From the NCBI GenBank assembly GCA_017302835.1, contig JAFLCC010000010.1, forward strand, positions 1 through 64,000: DNA of 64,000 bases, given 5' to 3'. The notes beneath the pieces are model-generated. The model was not told the DNA's origin. It saw only the letters and a program-made list of their open reading frames with translations, and made no database searches. The translations under genes were made by a program, and so were the position numbers. Source of the DNA: Deltaproteobacteria bacterium (GTDB taxonomy: Bacteria; Bdellovibrionota; Bdellovibrionia; Bdellovibrionales; Bdellovibrionaceae). This document shows, one piece after another, positions 36,061 to 44,577 of this stretch (positions within the stretch are counted from its first letter, which is position 1; each line of letters begins with the position of its first letter).

Positions 36061-38282
36061 TCAGGTCAATGAAAGTCCTTTTCATTTTATTTACTTTTTT
36101 TTTAGCGACAACTAGTTTTGCTAACAACCCTGGCGTGTCTTACCAAGGACGCATTTTTAAACCTGATGGAAATCCACTTGAAGGCTCATCAGTTCAATTC
36201 CGTTTGCAAGTGCGCTCTCCCGGTTCTGAAAACTGTTTGCTTTATGAAGAAGTTCAAACTTTAAATATGGCAGGCTCTTCCGGAGTTTTTGCCCTTACTC
36301 TAAATGATGGCACAGGGACAAGATTAGATGCGGCAACTTACCAAGTAGACCGTATTTTTGCTAATCGTGAAACGATGACCTTGGATACTACTCGTTGTGC
36401 ATCGGGCACTACTTACGCACCTAACTCTTCTGATGGGCGTAAACTAGTAGTGTATTTTAAAGATGAAACGATGGCCGCCTATGAGGCGATGCCACTTATG
36501 AATTTAAATTATGTCCCGCAAGCTATGTACGCGCTTGAAGCACAGAAAGTAGATAAATTTGAAGTGAGTCATATTTTGCGCGCGGTGGATGTTAGTGGAA
36601 ATCCTGTCGCGGCTCCGGCTCTGAACCCTACTCAATTAACAAATCTAAATACTCTGCTTGCGACTCCGGCAGCGAATTATGTTCAGACTACCACAAACGG
36701 CAGTGCAGCACTTCCAGTGGTTGCGGGAAATCCTTCCAGCGGACTTGCTGCTGGGCAGATCTGGTATGATTCGGGATCAAATGTTATGAAGTATTACGAT
36801 GGTGCTGTGAAAACATTCGGTACCAGCAGTGGCCTTTCCAGTGTGGGGTTGACGCTTCCTGGGATGTTCAGTGTTACTAATTCACCACTGACTGCTAATG
36901 GCAGCATCACTGCTACTCTTGCCAATCAGACAGCTAATACTGTTTTCGCAGGACCTGCCTCTGGCGGCCCTGCAGCTCCGACATTTCGTGCACTGGCTTC
37001 GACGGATTTACCGATCACTGGCGCTGCTGGAACCTTTATCAACGGCGGCAACAGCTTTGGTGTCGCGGGGAACATCGGTACCAACGATGCATTTGATTTG
37101 AACTTGAAAACTAATAATACTACTAAGATGACGATTCTTTCTAATGGGAATGTAGGAATTGGCACAACCACTCCGACTCAACGCCTGGATGTGGTGGGGC
37201 AAATTCATGCCTCGGGTGATATCTGCACAGATGCTGGAGGCGGCAAATGCCTTTCTTCCGCCGGGGGTGGATCTTCCCTCATAGGATTGACCGGTGCAGG
37301 TCCGTCCTTCAACACCACCCTTGGCGTCGGAGCAGGAACCGCGACAACGATTGGTATACGAAACTCATTGTTTGGCTTCAATGCCGGTTTGCTGATACAG
37401 GATGGGAACAATAACACAGCCGTCGGATATCTGGCTTTGGCTTCGACAACGAATTCAGAAGCCAACACAGCGATCGGTGATAAAGCTTTAAACGCCTTGT
37501 CCTCTGGTACTTATAATTCAGCGATTGGTGCTGGCTCAATGAAATTCACAACTTCTGGAACATACAATGCAGCCTTTGGTACAAACTCACTTTATAATAA
37601 TATTTCTGGGGACCATAATACGGCCGTGGGTGATCGAGCATTGAATGGGGTGACAACTGGAATTAGAAATGTTGGCATCGGCCATGCTGCGGGCAATGCC
37701 AATCAGGGAGGAGCCTACAATGTGTATGTTGGAGATGTTGCTGGCTACGAAAAGACTTCAGGAGACAACAATGTTTTCATAGGTGCCAATGCAGGATATA
37801 ACAACCTAACTGGGGACAGAAATGTCTTCATTGGAAGTCATGCTGGTGAAAACGAGACAGGGTCCGACAAGCTTTACATCGCGAATACGAATACGCCGAC
37901 TCCGTTGATCTATGGTGACTTTTCATCTGAATACGTTGGTATAGGGACGAGCACACCTTCAGCAAAGCTCCATGTTTATGGGGACTTCAAAACAGGCCAA
38001 ATTCAAGTTGGCAGCGGGACGAGGGTCGATGGCATGGGAATTTGTGAAATTGGCAATCAAACGATAACAAACGCAGAGGCCTCTTATTCATGTTCCGGAA
38101 TACCAGGCGAAGATATAGTGGTCCATTGCAGTGGCGCACAAGCAATGACGAGCGCAGGATCCAATGGCCTCTATTGCCGAGCCAGTGGTACCAGTGGGCA
38201 AGTTATCTGCAATACGGTCTTGGCGAACTCAGTGCCTATGAAGTGGGTGTGCATGTGGATGTATATGACTCCCCCTGGGTAA
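36057..38282 (+). CDS. fibre-like exported protein with YadA-like repeats (741 aa)
   Basis: A new signal peptide (residues ~1-22) precedes the same N-terminal module as in the 940-residue fibre. The body contains one G-I-G-T-T-T-P repeat and then ~200 residues of short repeats such as N-T-A-V-G, N-S-A-I-G, N-V-F-I-G-A-N-A-G, like YadA-type trimeric adhesin heads. After another G-I-G-T-S-T-P-S-A-K-L-H-V comes a Cys-containing C-terminal domain (~90 residues) different from that of the 940-residue paralogue. It is probably a trimeric surface fibre or adhesin. No S74 chaperone or YadA anchor is present. Confidence 0.85.
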   Translation: MIRSMKVLFILFTFFLATTSFANNPGVSYQGRIFKPDGNPLEGSSVQFRLQVRSPGSENCLLYEEVQTLNMAGSSGVFALTLNDGTGTRLDAATYQVDRIFANRETMTLDTTRCASGTTYAPNSSDGRKLVVYFKDETMAAYEAMPLMNLNYVPQAMYALEAQKVDKFEVSHILRAVDVSGNPVAAPALNPTQLTNLNTLLATPAANYVQTTTNGSAALPVVAGNPSSGLAAGQIWYDSGSNVMKYYDGAVKTFGTSSGLSSVGLTLPGMFSVTNSPLTANGSITATLANQTANTVFAGPASGGPAAPTFRALASTDLPITGAAGTFINGGNSFGVAGNIGTNDAFDLNLKTNNTTKMTILSNGNVGIGTTTPTQRLDVVGQIHASGDICTDAGGGKCLSSAGGGSSLIGLTGAGPSFNTTLGVGAGTATTIGIRNSLFGFNAGLLIQDGNNNTAVGYLALASTTNSEANTAIGDKALNALSSGTYNSAIGAGSMKFTTSGTYNAAFGTNSLYNNISGDHNTAVGDRALNGVTTGIRNVGIGHAAGNANQGGAYNVYVGDVAGYEKTSGDNNVFIGANAGYNNLTGDRNVFIGSHAGENETGSDKLYIANTNTPTPLIYGDFSSEYVGIGTSTPSAKLHVYGDFKTGQIQVGSGTRVDGMGICEIGNQTITNAEASYSCSGIPGEDIVVHCSGAQAMTSAGSNGLYCRASGTSGQVICNTVLANSVPMKWVCMWMYMTPPG

Positions 38283-38519
38283 AATTCTTTTCAGCTCGGC
38301 GCTCGATATCGGCTATCGTGTTAGAGTTTACCCGCCTGTTCCAAAGTTGTCTTCTGAAACCGCAGATAACCCAGCAAAATATTTTCTAAGTTAATGATTT
38401 CTAATAGTCTTTGGTTTTTATCAAAATCACCTTTTGGGTGAAGAGTTTTTCGCGTCATTTCCAGCGCTGACGATTTTAAGAAAAGTTGATATTGTCTTTA
38501 GGTCTGGAGAAAATTGATA
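38283..38519. other. left flank of the IS1380 element
   Basis: No gene is present. The left inverted repeat of the insertion sequence should be here, but I could not match it to the right flank by eye. Confidence 0.35.
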
Positions 38520-40034
38520 ATGACCACAGATAAAAACCTACTTAAAAAGTTAAAATTATCTAGCACCAAAGATCAACTCACTATGGCCGCAGGCCTTGGG
38601 ACTTTGATTGAGCTCTTTGATCAAACAGAACTTAAAAATCAATTTATATCTTGCCTTCCTGAGCGTACATCTCATCGTTCTGTGGGTAGCTATCAAATGG
38701 CCTTAACCCTTATGGCAGCCTTTCTCTATGGCTATGATTGCTTAGAGGATTTAGATCATTTTCGTAATGATCCCAAACTTGCAGAGTTATTTGGCAACCC
38801 AACAGCCGCAGCTAGAACTCACGGCGATTTTTTAAGAGACTTTGATGAAACTCATCTAAAAAAACTAAATGAGTTTTTAAACCTCATGTCTCGTCATATT
38901 TTTGAACAGATGCAACTCCAATTGCCTGAACAGTTTAAACCTAAAAAACTTATCATCGATGTAGACTCCACATCCCATGAACAGCACGGTGAAAAAATGG
39001 AAGGTTTAGCATTTAATTATAAAAATGAATGGTGCCTAGATTCACAAGTAAGCTTTAATCAGATTGGTTTATGTCATGGTTTTCAATTAAGACCAGGGAA
39101 CACTAAATCGGGTGTAGATGCTGAGAGTTTAATTCGACAGTCTTTTGCTGATGGCAAAAAACAAGTCGAGCGTAAATTTAAATTCAATGACTTCTTCAGG
39201 GCAGATAGTGCTTATTGCAAACAAGATGTTATTAAAACTCTTGTAGAACTTGGAGTTTTATTTACTCTTACAGCCCACGACGGAACAACTAATTGGAAGG
39301 AACTTCTAGAAAATAGCGGAGTTACCTTGAGTGAGTGGATTTATTCCCAAGAAGAACAAGAAAGAGCTGCAATAAAAGAAAAAGAACTCCCAAAAATTGA
39401 GCTCACCAGAATGTATTGGACGCCAAAGTGGTCTGAGAAAGAAGAGTCCAAATTAGTATTTCCTATTTTAGTTAAAAGAACTTGGAATAAAGATAAAGAG
39501 CTCGAGTTAGAAAAAAAAGGACGACAGGTTTCTTTATTTCATGATGAAGGTTTTAAACATGAAGACCCCTGGGATTATTACGCTGTGGTCACGAATTTTC
39601 CACTAGATTTATCCACAGAAAAACTTGTGGAAAACTCAACCACTAGAGAAAAAATAAAAAGGTATTCCATTCAAGAAGTTTTTGAACATCATCAAAAACG
39701 TGGCAATGCTGAGAATTTTATTAAAGAAGAAAAATATGGTTATGACTTAAAACATTTTCCGTGTTTGAAATTAAATGCTAACTACGCTTATGGACAGCTC
39801 GCCATGGTGGCCCACAATATTCTGAGATGGGTTGCTATCATGACAAAGCCAGAGAAGCCGCATTTTTCAAAGAAATTAAGAAAGCATTTTATTTTTATTC
39901 CAGGAAAAATTGTACATCATGCAAGACAAGTATTTTTAAAAATAATGGAATTTCATTACCAAGGAGTAAGGCAATTAAGAGAGAGATTGAGGTTAAACTC
40001 GGAAAGATCGCCTCGACAGTTCTCTTCGGCGTGA
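38520..40034 (+). CDS. IS1380-family transposase
   Basis: This ~504-residue DDE transposase resembles IS1380: I-D-V-D-S-T-S-H-E (first Asp region, ~residue 145), F-F-R-A-D-S-A-Y-C (second Asp region, ~235), and a C-terminal Y-A-Y-G-Q-L-A-M-V-A-H-N region. I start it at the ATG 38520, nine bases after GGAGA; a TTG six bases earlier is open but less likely. It is full length without frameshifts, so it may be active. Terminal inverted repeats could not be resolved by eye. Confidence 0.85.
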   Translation: MTTDKNLLKKLKLSSTKDQLTMAAGLGTLIELFDQTELKNQFISCLPERTSHRSVGSYQMALTLMAAFLYGYDCLEDLDHFRNDPKLAELFGNPTAAARTHGDFLRDFDETHLKKLNEFLNLMSRHIFEQMQLQLPEQFKPKKLIIDVDSTSHEQHGEKMEGLAFNYKNEWCLDSQVSFNQIGLCHGFQLRPGNTKSGVDAESLIRQSFADGKKQVERKFKFNDFFRADSAYCKQDVIKTLVELGVLFTLTAHDGTTNWKELLENSGVTLSEWIYSQEEQERAAIKEKELPKIELTRMYWTPKWSEKEESKLVFPILVKRTWNKDKELELEKKGRQVSLFHDEGFKHEDPWDYYAVVTNFPLDLSTEKLVENSTTREKIKRYSIQEVFEHHQKRGNAENFIKEEKYGYDLKHFPCLKLNANYAYGQLAMVAHNILRWVAIMTKPEKPHFSKKLRKHFIFIPGKIVHHARQVFLKIMEFHYQGVRQLRERLRLNSERSPRQFSSA

Positions 40035-40496
40035 TTATGTAAGCCCGAAGGAAAGGTCGTTCCTTGAAATTCAAATAAAAAACTACGGGAACATTTTTTT
40101 GTGGTTTGGAAGTTTGGAGGTCAGGGGATTTGAACCCACGAACGCTTTAACAACTTAGTACACCCACTAGAGGTTCGATCAAAACCTCATGAAATATATT
40201 TGTCCGCGCGGTCCTGACGATGAGCACACCGCCCGTAAGTCCACTCATCACACGAGGTAATTTGTCGAATTTTAGGCATGACAGGGCCTCCCACCGTTAT
40301 CCACGGCATGGGAACAATTTTTTAGAAAATCAAATTTTGAAAATATCGAGTTTGACTCGGCTTATCCACCGATCTGGGTCGGTAGTGAACTAAACTATTA
40401 AAGTCTAGAACACAACACAAACTGAGGCACCGCCGACCCAAACCGCCGACCCAAAAAAACGTATGTTATTGATATTGTTAGTGTTTCAAAGAAAAT
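40035..40496. other. non-coding junction between IS1380 and tRNA-Met
   Basis: No gene is visible. It contains a tRNA 3'-end-like fragment (40115-40144), a small inverted repeat (GAGGTT/AACCTC near 40172-40188) and a direct repeat of ACCGCCGACCC with spacing of about 14 bases near 40430-40455. The first ten bases of that unit also occur inside the tRNA T-arm. Other structured RNA cannot be excluded. Confidence 0.4.
40115..40144 (-). other. tRNA 3'-end-like fragment
   Basis: On the minus strand the sequence GGGTTCAAATCCC (T-loop with short stem) is followed by a seven-base acceptor-like stretch, GACCTCC, and an A. No matching 5' half is found within 100 bases. It may be the remnant left by an element that integrated into a tRNA gene, or chance. 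Confidence 0.35.
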
Positions 40497-40573
<77 letters not shown>

Positions 40574-40751
40574 GATTGATATAAATTGAAACTCAATTCT
40601 TAATCTTTAAGTTGGTTTTAGTCAAGCAGACCTTTCAACTGAGCCGTTTTCTATTTTAATGGGCCTTTGGCTTGTTCAGACTTTTTCTAAGTCTAGAGAA
40701 TGACTAGGCTAAATTGACTGCTAGCGAGATTGCATTTGGAATCAAGGATGG

Positions 40752-40797
40752 GGTCCTCTATCTAAAATAGAGGCCGTAAAAATTAGGGGGGGGACCA
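40752..40797 (+). promoter_or_regulatory. leader hairpin and G8 ribosome-binding site
   Basis: CCTCTAT (40755-40761) pairs with ATAGAGG (40767-40773), extended by GG/CC across a bulge. Then comes a run of eight G (40786-40793) four bases before the GTG start of the next lipoprotein. The G run acts as the ribosome-binding site and its length could vary. Confidence 0.55.
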
Positions 40798-42252
40798 GTG
40801 AGTAAACTTATTTATTCAGCAATAGTGATTCTTATTTTGATAACGGCCTGTGAGAAAAAAAATGTTCCTGAGAAAAAAGGAGATGATAAGGTCGCATGGC
40901 TTCAACAAACGGATAGACTCGTTGTTATCAATGAAACAGGCAGTCCTATCACGACAGCTCAGATGCTCATTGGAAACAAGAACTCTGAAAATAATTGGAT
41001 TCATGCAAACGAACAGGGTGAAATCATTTTCCCCTCGTCTTGGAAAGACATCGATACCTTGACCATCTCTGCTCCAGAATACCTAACTGTTACCTTGTTT
41101 AACCAAAGTCCCTCCATTCAAACAGTCAAACTAAAAAAACTTCTCCCCCTTCCCCAACTCAAGGTAGAAGGAGATGTCAGTGGCGTCTCTACAAAGGATA
41201 AGGATGGGATAGTTGATTTTTCATTAGTCATGCAAAGTTTCCTTAAAAATGACATTCTGCAATTCGATGTTAATAAAATTATTAGTCCCTGGACTGAAAA
41301 TATAAGTGTTGCTGGTTTTGATATCCCTTTACCACAAAATATTTTTCTACCAAGCCAGAAAGAATCCTATTTTATTACCGTTGTTCTAGAGAAATTAAAT
41401 TTCACTTTAAATTTTGCCGATTTTGGAGTCAAAAAAATTTCCACTATTCGTGGCCGTTTTCCTTTTAAAAAAATTATTTCTGAAGTTCAAAATAAAAAAC
41501 CATACTATGAGCTTATAAATTATTTTGAAATGCTATCCAGTGGAAATACTTCTGCATCTCTCGATCAAAATACGGCAAAAGTGAGCTTCCCGGCAAATCA
41601 ACTTTTATTTGATCAAGTGAAAACTGTCGTGGCACCTGCGATACCTCTAGATCAAGTAATGCTGGGTTTAAATTGTCTCAAATCCGATATGAGTTACTCA
41701 CCTATTGACATTAAATATTTTAAATCGAAAGACACCTTTAATCTAAAAGCTGTTAAATCTGAAAATCAATATTTTGTAGGAGTGATAAAAAATAAAAACG
41801 AATTCGATCTGATCAATGAAAATACCGAACGCATGAGTTTGGTAGTTCTTCCTTGGGACACAACAACAAATTATCAATTTTTGCCTCTTATGAACAACCC
41901 TCAAGTCTTTGGCAAAACCGAATTTCACATCAATCCTCCTAATAATTTAGATGGTTTAAAAAACATTGGGTTTACGGCTGTGATATCAGAAATTAAATCT
42001 TTAACCTTGGAAAGTGGAAAAAAGGTCGACATCAAATTAGCAAAATGGGAATTCCATTCCCCCCAATGGGCCACAAAGATAATTCTTCCTGATTCTCTCT
42101 TGCCTAGAGAAAATCGCTATCGATTTGAAATCTCATTTCTGAGTCAAAAAGCAGATAACAGTAGAAAAGTAGATTTTTTTTCAGTAGACTGGAGCCATGA
42201 ATCACAAGTTGAAAATGCAACTCATATTACGAAAAGCGCTGTTAATTTTTAA
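40798..42252 (+). CDS. lipoprotein of unknown function
   Basis: This 484-residue protein starts with GTG and has lipobox I-T-A-C (Cys18), so it is probably anchored in the envelope. Residues ~35-120 look like a carboxypeptidase-regulatory or Ig-like beta domain (T-G-S-P-I-T-T-A-Q-M, then T-L-T-I-S-A-P-E-Y). The rest is unrecognised beta-rich sequence. It overlaps the next lipoprotein gene by ~40-55 bases, so the two are translationally coupled. Confidence 0.75.
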   Translation: MSKLIYSAIVILILITACEKKNVPEKKGDDKVAWLQQTDRLVVINETGSPITTAQMLIGNKNSENNWIHANEQGEIIFPSSWKDIDTLTISAPEYLTVTLFNQSPSIQTVKLKKLLPLPQLKVEGDVSGVSTKDKDGIVDFSLVMQSFLKNDILQFDVNKIISPWTENISVAGFDIPLPQNIFLPSQKESYFITVVLEKLNFTLNFADFGVKKISTIRGRFPFKKIISEVQNKKPYYELINYFEMLSSGNTSASLDQNTAKVSFPANQLLFDQVKTVVAPAIPLDQVMLGLNCLKSDMSYSPIDIKYFKSKDTFNLKAVKSENQYFVGVIKNKNEFDLINENTERMSLVVLPWDTTTNYQFLPLMNNPQVFGKTEFHINPPNNLDGLKNIGFTAVISEIKSLTLESGKKVDIKLAKWEFHSPQWATKIILPDSLLPRENRYRFEISFLSQKADNSRKVDFFSVDWSHESQVENATHITKSAVNF

Positions 42253-42742
42253 TATTTTATTTTTTCTAACATCTTGTAATTTATTTGAGTTACAAGCTGA
42301 TAAAAATGAAAAATTAAAAACCATACAAGCAACTCCGCAAAAAGTTTTTTTCGCTAATTATGACTTAGTTTGGAAGGCCGCCCTCACCACCCTCAAGTAT
42401 TCAATCACCGATCAGAATCAAGAAACAGGTCACATTGAAACTGATTATATCAAAGCCTCTGATGGTGGGTGGAATCGTCCTGATGCCACCAAACCTCTTT
42501 CTGGTGCCATAAAATATAAAATTTTGATGTCATTTGTAAGAATAAAAACTGAGTCTGGAAAATTTGGAGTTAAAGTCACTATTGATAAAAGGATTGAGAA
42601 GGTGAAGGATTTTTTTTCTGACGTTGAAATCCTAGATTCCGATGGCTTAGAAGAGAAGACTTTGTTTTATCGGATGGAAAGAGAATTACTCATAGAAGAA
42701 GCCATCAAAAAACTCACAAATGAACCAGAGGAATTCCACTAA
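42215..42742 (+). CDS. small lipoprotein, BamC-like
   Basis: The lipobox is L-T-S-C. The mature part contains V-W-K-A-A-L-T-T-L-K-Y-S-I, G-H-I-E-T-D-Y, and V-T-I-D-K-R-I-E-K-V, a pattern seen in BamC/NlpB-like outer-membrane assembly lipoproteins. BamC helps the Bam complex insert outer-membrane proteins. The start may be 42197 or 42215; both overlap the upstream gene. The BamC relation is by pattern only. Confidence 0.5.
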   Translation: MQLILRKALLIFNILFFLTSCNLFELQADKNEKLKTIQATPQKVFFANYDLVWKAALTTLKYSITDQNQETGHIETDYIKASDGGWNRPDATKPLSGAIKYKILMSFVRIKTESGKFGVKVTIDKRIEKVKDFFSDVEILDSDGLEEKTLFYRMERELLIEEAIKKLTNEPEEFH

Positions 42743-42785
42743 TCCCATTAATTCCACTAATTACTTTAATTACATTAATCCCATA
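42740..42785 (+). repeat. degenerate 10-bp repeat
   Basis: Directly after the stop codon there are about four imperfect 10-bp units related to CCCATTAATT (CCATTAATTC, CACTAATTAC, TTTAATTACA, TTAATCCCAT). The stretch lies between two convergent genes. Confidence 0.5.
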
Positions 42786-42793
42786 AAAGAACC

Positions 42794-43501
42794 CTAAAAC
42801 TTGCTTTTTACAAATTGAGCACGTTCATTAATGCTCTGATTTTTGAAGCTCCGTATCTCTTGATCATTTAAAACTAATTTTTGTGCCCCTTTTAAGCTTC
42901 CTTCTATAATATCATTCTCATTTTCATTCAATAGCTTTAGAAAAAGACTTTTTTCAATGAGTCTTGGCTTTTGAGATAAAACAGTTATGATTTGTTTACG
43001 TATCCAGAGCGACTGGTTCTTTTTTTTATTTCTTTCTTGAAATAATTCTTCCCACAATAAATCTCGATGCTCGTCAAGCCCATCGTGCAGGATCTGATCA
43101 ACTGCTGCCGACCTAACAACCAATGATTTATCTTTTAGAAGTCTTTTTACAATTTCAATTTTCTTTGGATGTCTTAGCTCCTTTAAAGAAACAAGAACGG
43201 CATTTTTTACAAACCACTCATTTGACAAAGACAAGAGGAACAAATCATCTATTGATTTTTCTTTTCTCAGCTCTGCTGCCGCAATGATTGATTTCCAGCG
43301 CTTTGAGAAACTCATCCGATTTTCTTTTGCAATGGCTATTAAATTATCATAGGTTTTTTGATCGTTTTTAAAAACTTCCATCTGATTTTTGTGGGGCAAT
43401 GAAAGTATTTCTAATTCCCTATGATAGTTAATTGCTGCCTTGGCTCTAGCATTTACCAATATAAGGATCCAGCACATTAGTTTTATCACATTTATCATCA
43501 T
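42794..43501 (-). CDS. exported HEAT-repeat protein
   Basis: This 235-residue protein has a signal peptide (residues 1-21, ending A-R-A-K-A). The body has tandem helical hairpins with HEAT-repeat features: V-K-N-A-V-L-V-S-L-K-E-L-R-H-P-K-K, V-V-R-S-A-A-V-D-Q-I-L-H. HEAT repeats bind other proteins. It follows the coiled-coil membrane protein gene by four bases, so the two likely work together in the envelope. Confidence 0.75.
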   Translation of the reverse strand: MMINVIKLMCWILILVNARAKAAINYHRELEILSLPHKNQMEVFKNDQKTYDNLIAIAKENRMSFSKRWKSIIAAAELRKEKSIDDLFLLSLSNEWFVKNAVLVSLKELRHPKKIEIVKRLLKDKSLVVRSAAVDQILHDGLDEHRDLLWEELFQERNKKKNQSLWIRKQIITVLSQKPRLIEKSLFLKLLNENENDIIEGSLKGAQKLVLNDQEIRSFKNQSINERAQFVKSKF

Positions 43502-43505
43502 AAAA

Positions 43506-44528
43506 TTAATTCTTTTTTAAAAAGTTTTCGAAATCACCCATTAACTGCTGAGATTCTTTTAGTTTTTCACTCTCAACATCTTTAGTTTCTTTTTCTTTAT
43601 TCATTGGGCTTTTTTTTTGATCTTCAATAGCAGCAGCAAATTCTTTCATCAAATCATCATCTATATTGCTGGCCTCAGATTGGGATCCAGGTAGAGTTCC
43701 AGGAGCCGTGCTTTGAAGAGCCGCGCTTTGAGGCGCAGGCACTTTCGCATCTGATGATGATTTCTCTAAAACATTGGTCACAGAGGGCTTCTTTTGATCT
43801 TGAATGGCAGCAGCAAACTCTTTCATTAAATCATCATCAATCGAGTTGGTTTTGGGTTCCGGTTTTGCTGGTTCAGGGACATCTGCTCCACCACCTTTTA
43901 GCTCATTCAGTTCTTTTTGAAGCCGAGCATTTTCTTCCTTATAGAAGGATAAATCAGCTATATCTTCACTTATAATTTCATACTCTTGAAGGCGCCCCTC
44001 GAGTTCTTTCACCTTACCCTCAAGCTCTTTTTTCCCTTCAGAATCTTTTTTGCTGTCTTTGCTTTCTACTGAATCAGCAGCTTTTTCAACGACCATCGCA
44101 CTGACTTGATTTAAATTTTCGATGGTTTGATTTTTTTTATTAATCTGCTCTTTAAGATCATCGATCTCTTTCTTGAGTAAACCAACTTCTTCTTGAGAAA
44201 CATTGGTTCCATAAAGATTGTCACCGTTTGAAGCACCTAAGGCCCCATCTACATTACCAATTTGTCCTTTTAGACTTAACTGACCTTCCATAATTTTCTG
44301 AAGTTTTTTTTCAATCTCTGTGGTATCAATATTAAGGCTCTGCGCTTCTGACTGTGAAAAATTCTCGCCATTTTGATTGAAAAATTGTCGGTAAATCAAA
44401 AGTAAAATAAAAATAAAAATAAAACCAAATGTAAGCTCAATTATAAATCGATTATGATCGGTCCAAAACCGTAAAAAATTTTCTACATCCACTCCATTAT
44501 TCTCAATGAGAACAACAACCCACGTCAA
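43506..44528 (-). CDS. membrane-anchored coiled-coil protein with duplicated motif
   Basis: This 340-residue protein has one membrane helix (~residues 29-46) and a long charged coiled coil (~75-210). A C-terminal disordered region contains the block I-D-D-D-L-M-K-E-F-A-A-A-I-x-D-Q-K-K twice (~residues 227 and 289). The repeated block looks like a short binding peptide. The protein probably sits in the inner membrane. It is transcribed with the HEAT-repeat gene and diverges from the dihydroorotase gene. The family is unknown. Confidence 0.7.
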   Translation of the reverse strand: MTWVVVLIENNGVDVENFLRFWTDHNRFIIELTFGFIFIFILLLIYRQFFNQNGENFSQSEAQSLNIDTTEIEKKLQKIMEGQLSLKGQIGNVDGALGASNGDNLYGTNVSQEEVGLLKKEIDDLKEQINKKNQTIENLNQVSAMVVEKAADSVESKDSKKDSEGKKELEGKVKELEGRLQEYEIISEDIADLSFYKEENARLQKELNELKGGGADVPEPAKPEPKTNSIDDDLMKEFAAAIQDQKKPSVTNVLEKSSSDAKVPAPQSAALQSTAPGTLPGSQSEASNIDDDLMKEFAAAIEDQKKSPMNKEKETKDVESEKLKESQQLMGDFENFLKKN

Positions 44529-44577
44529 GTCTCGATAGTCTCTAGACCAATTGCTAGACTCAAGTTATATAGAAAAA

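Noticed and set aside
40225..40236. CACACCGCCCGT identical to the universal end of 16S rRNA
   Set aside because: Neighbouring bases do not match 16S rRNA; the 12-base match is taken as chance.
40115..40470. Possible tmRNA on the minus strand ending in a T-loop-like fragment
   Set aside because: No matching 5' acceptor half and no tag-peptide frame ending in A-A-stop were found; the T-stem is also imperfect.
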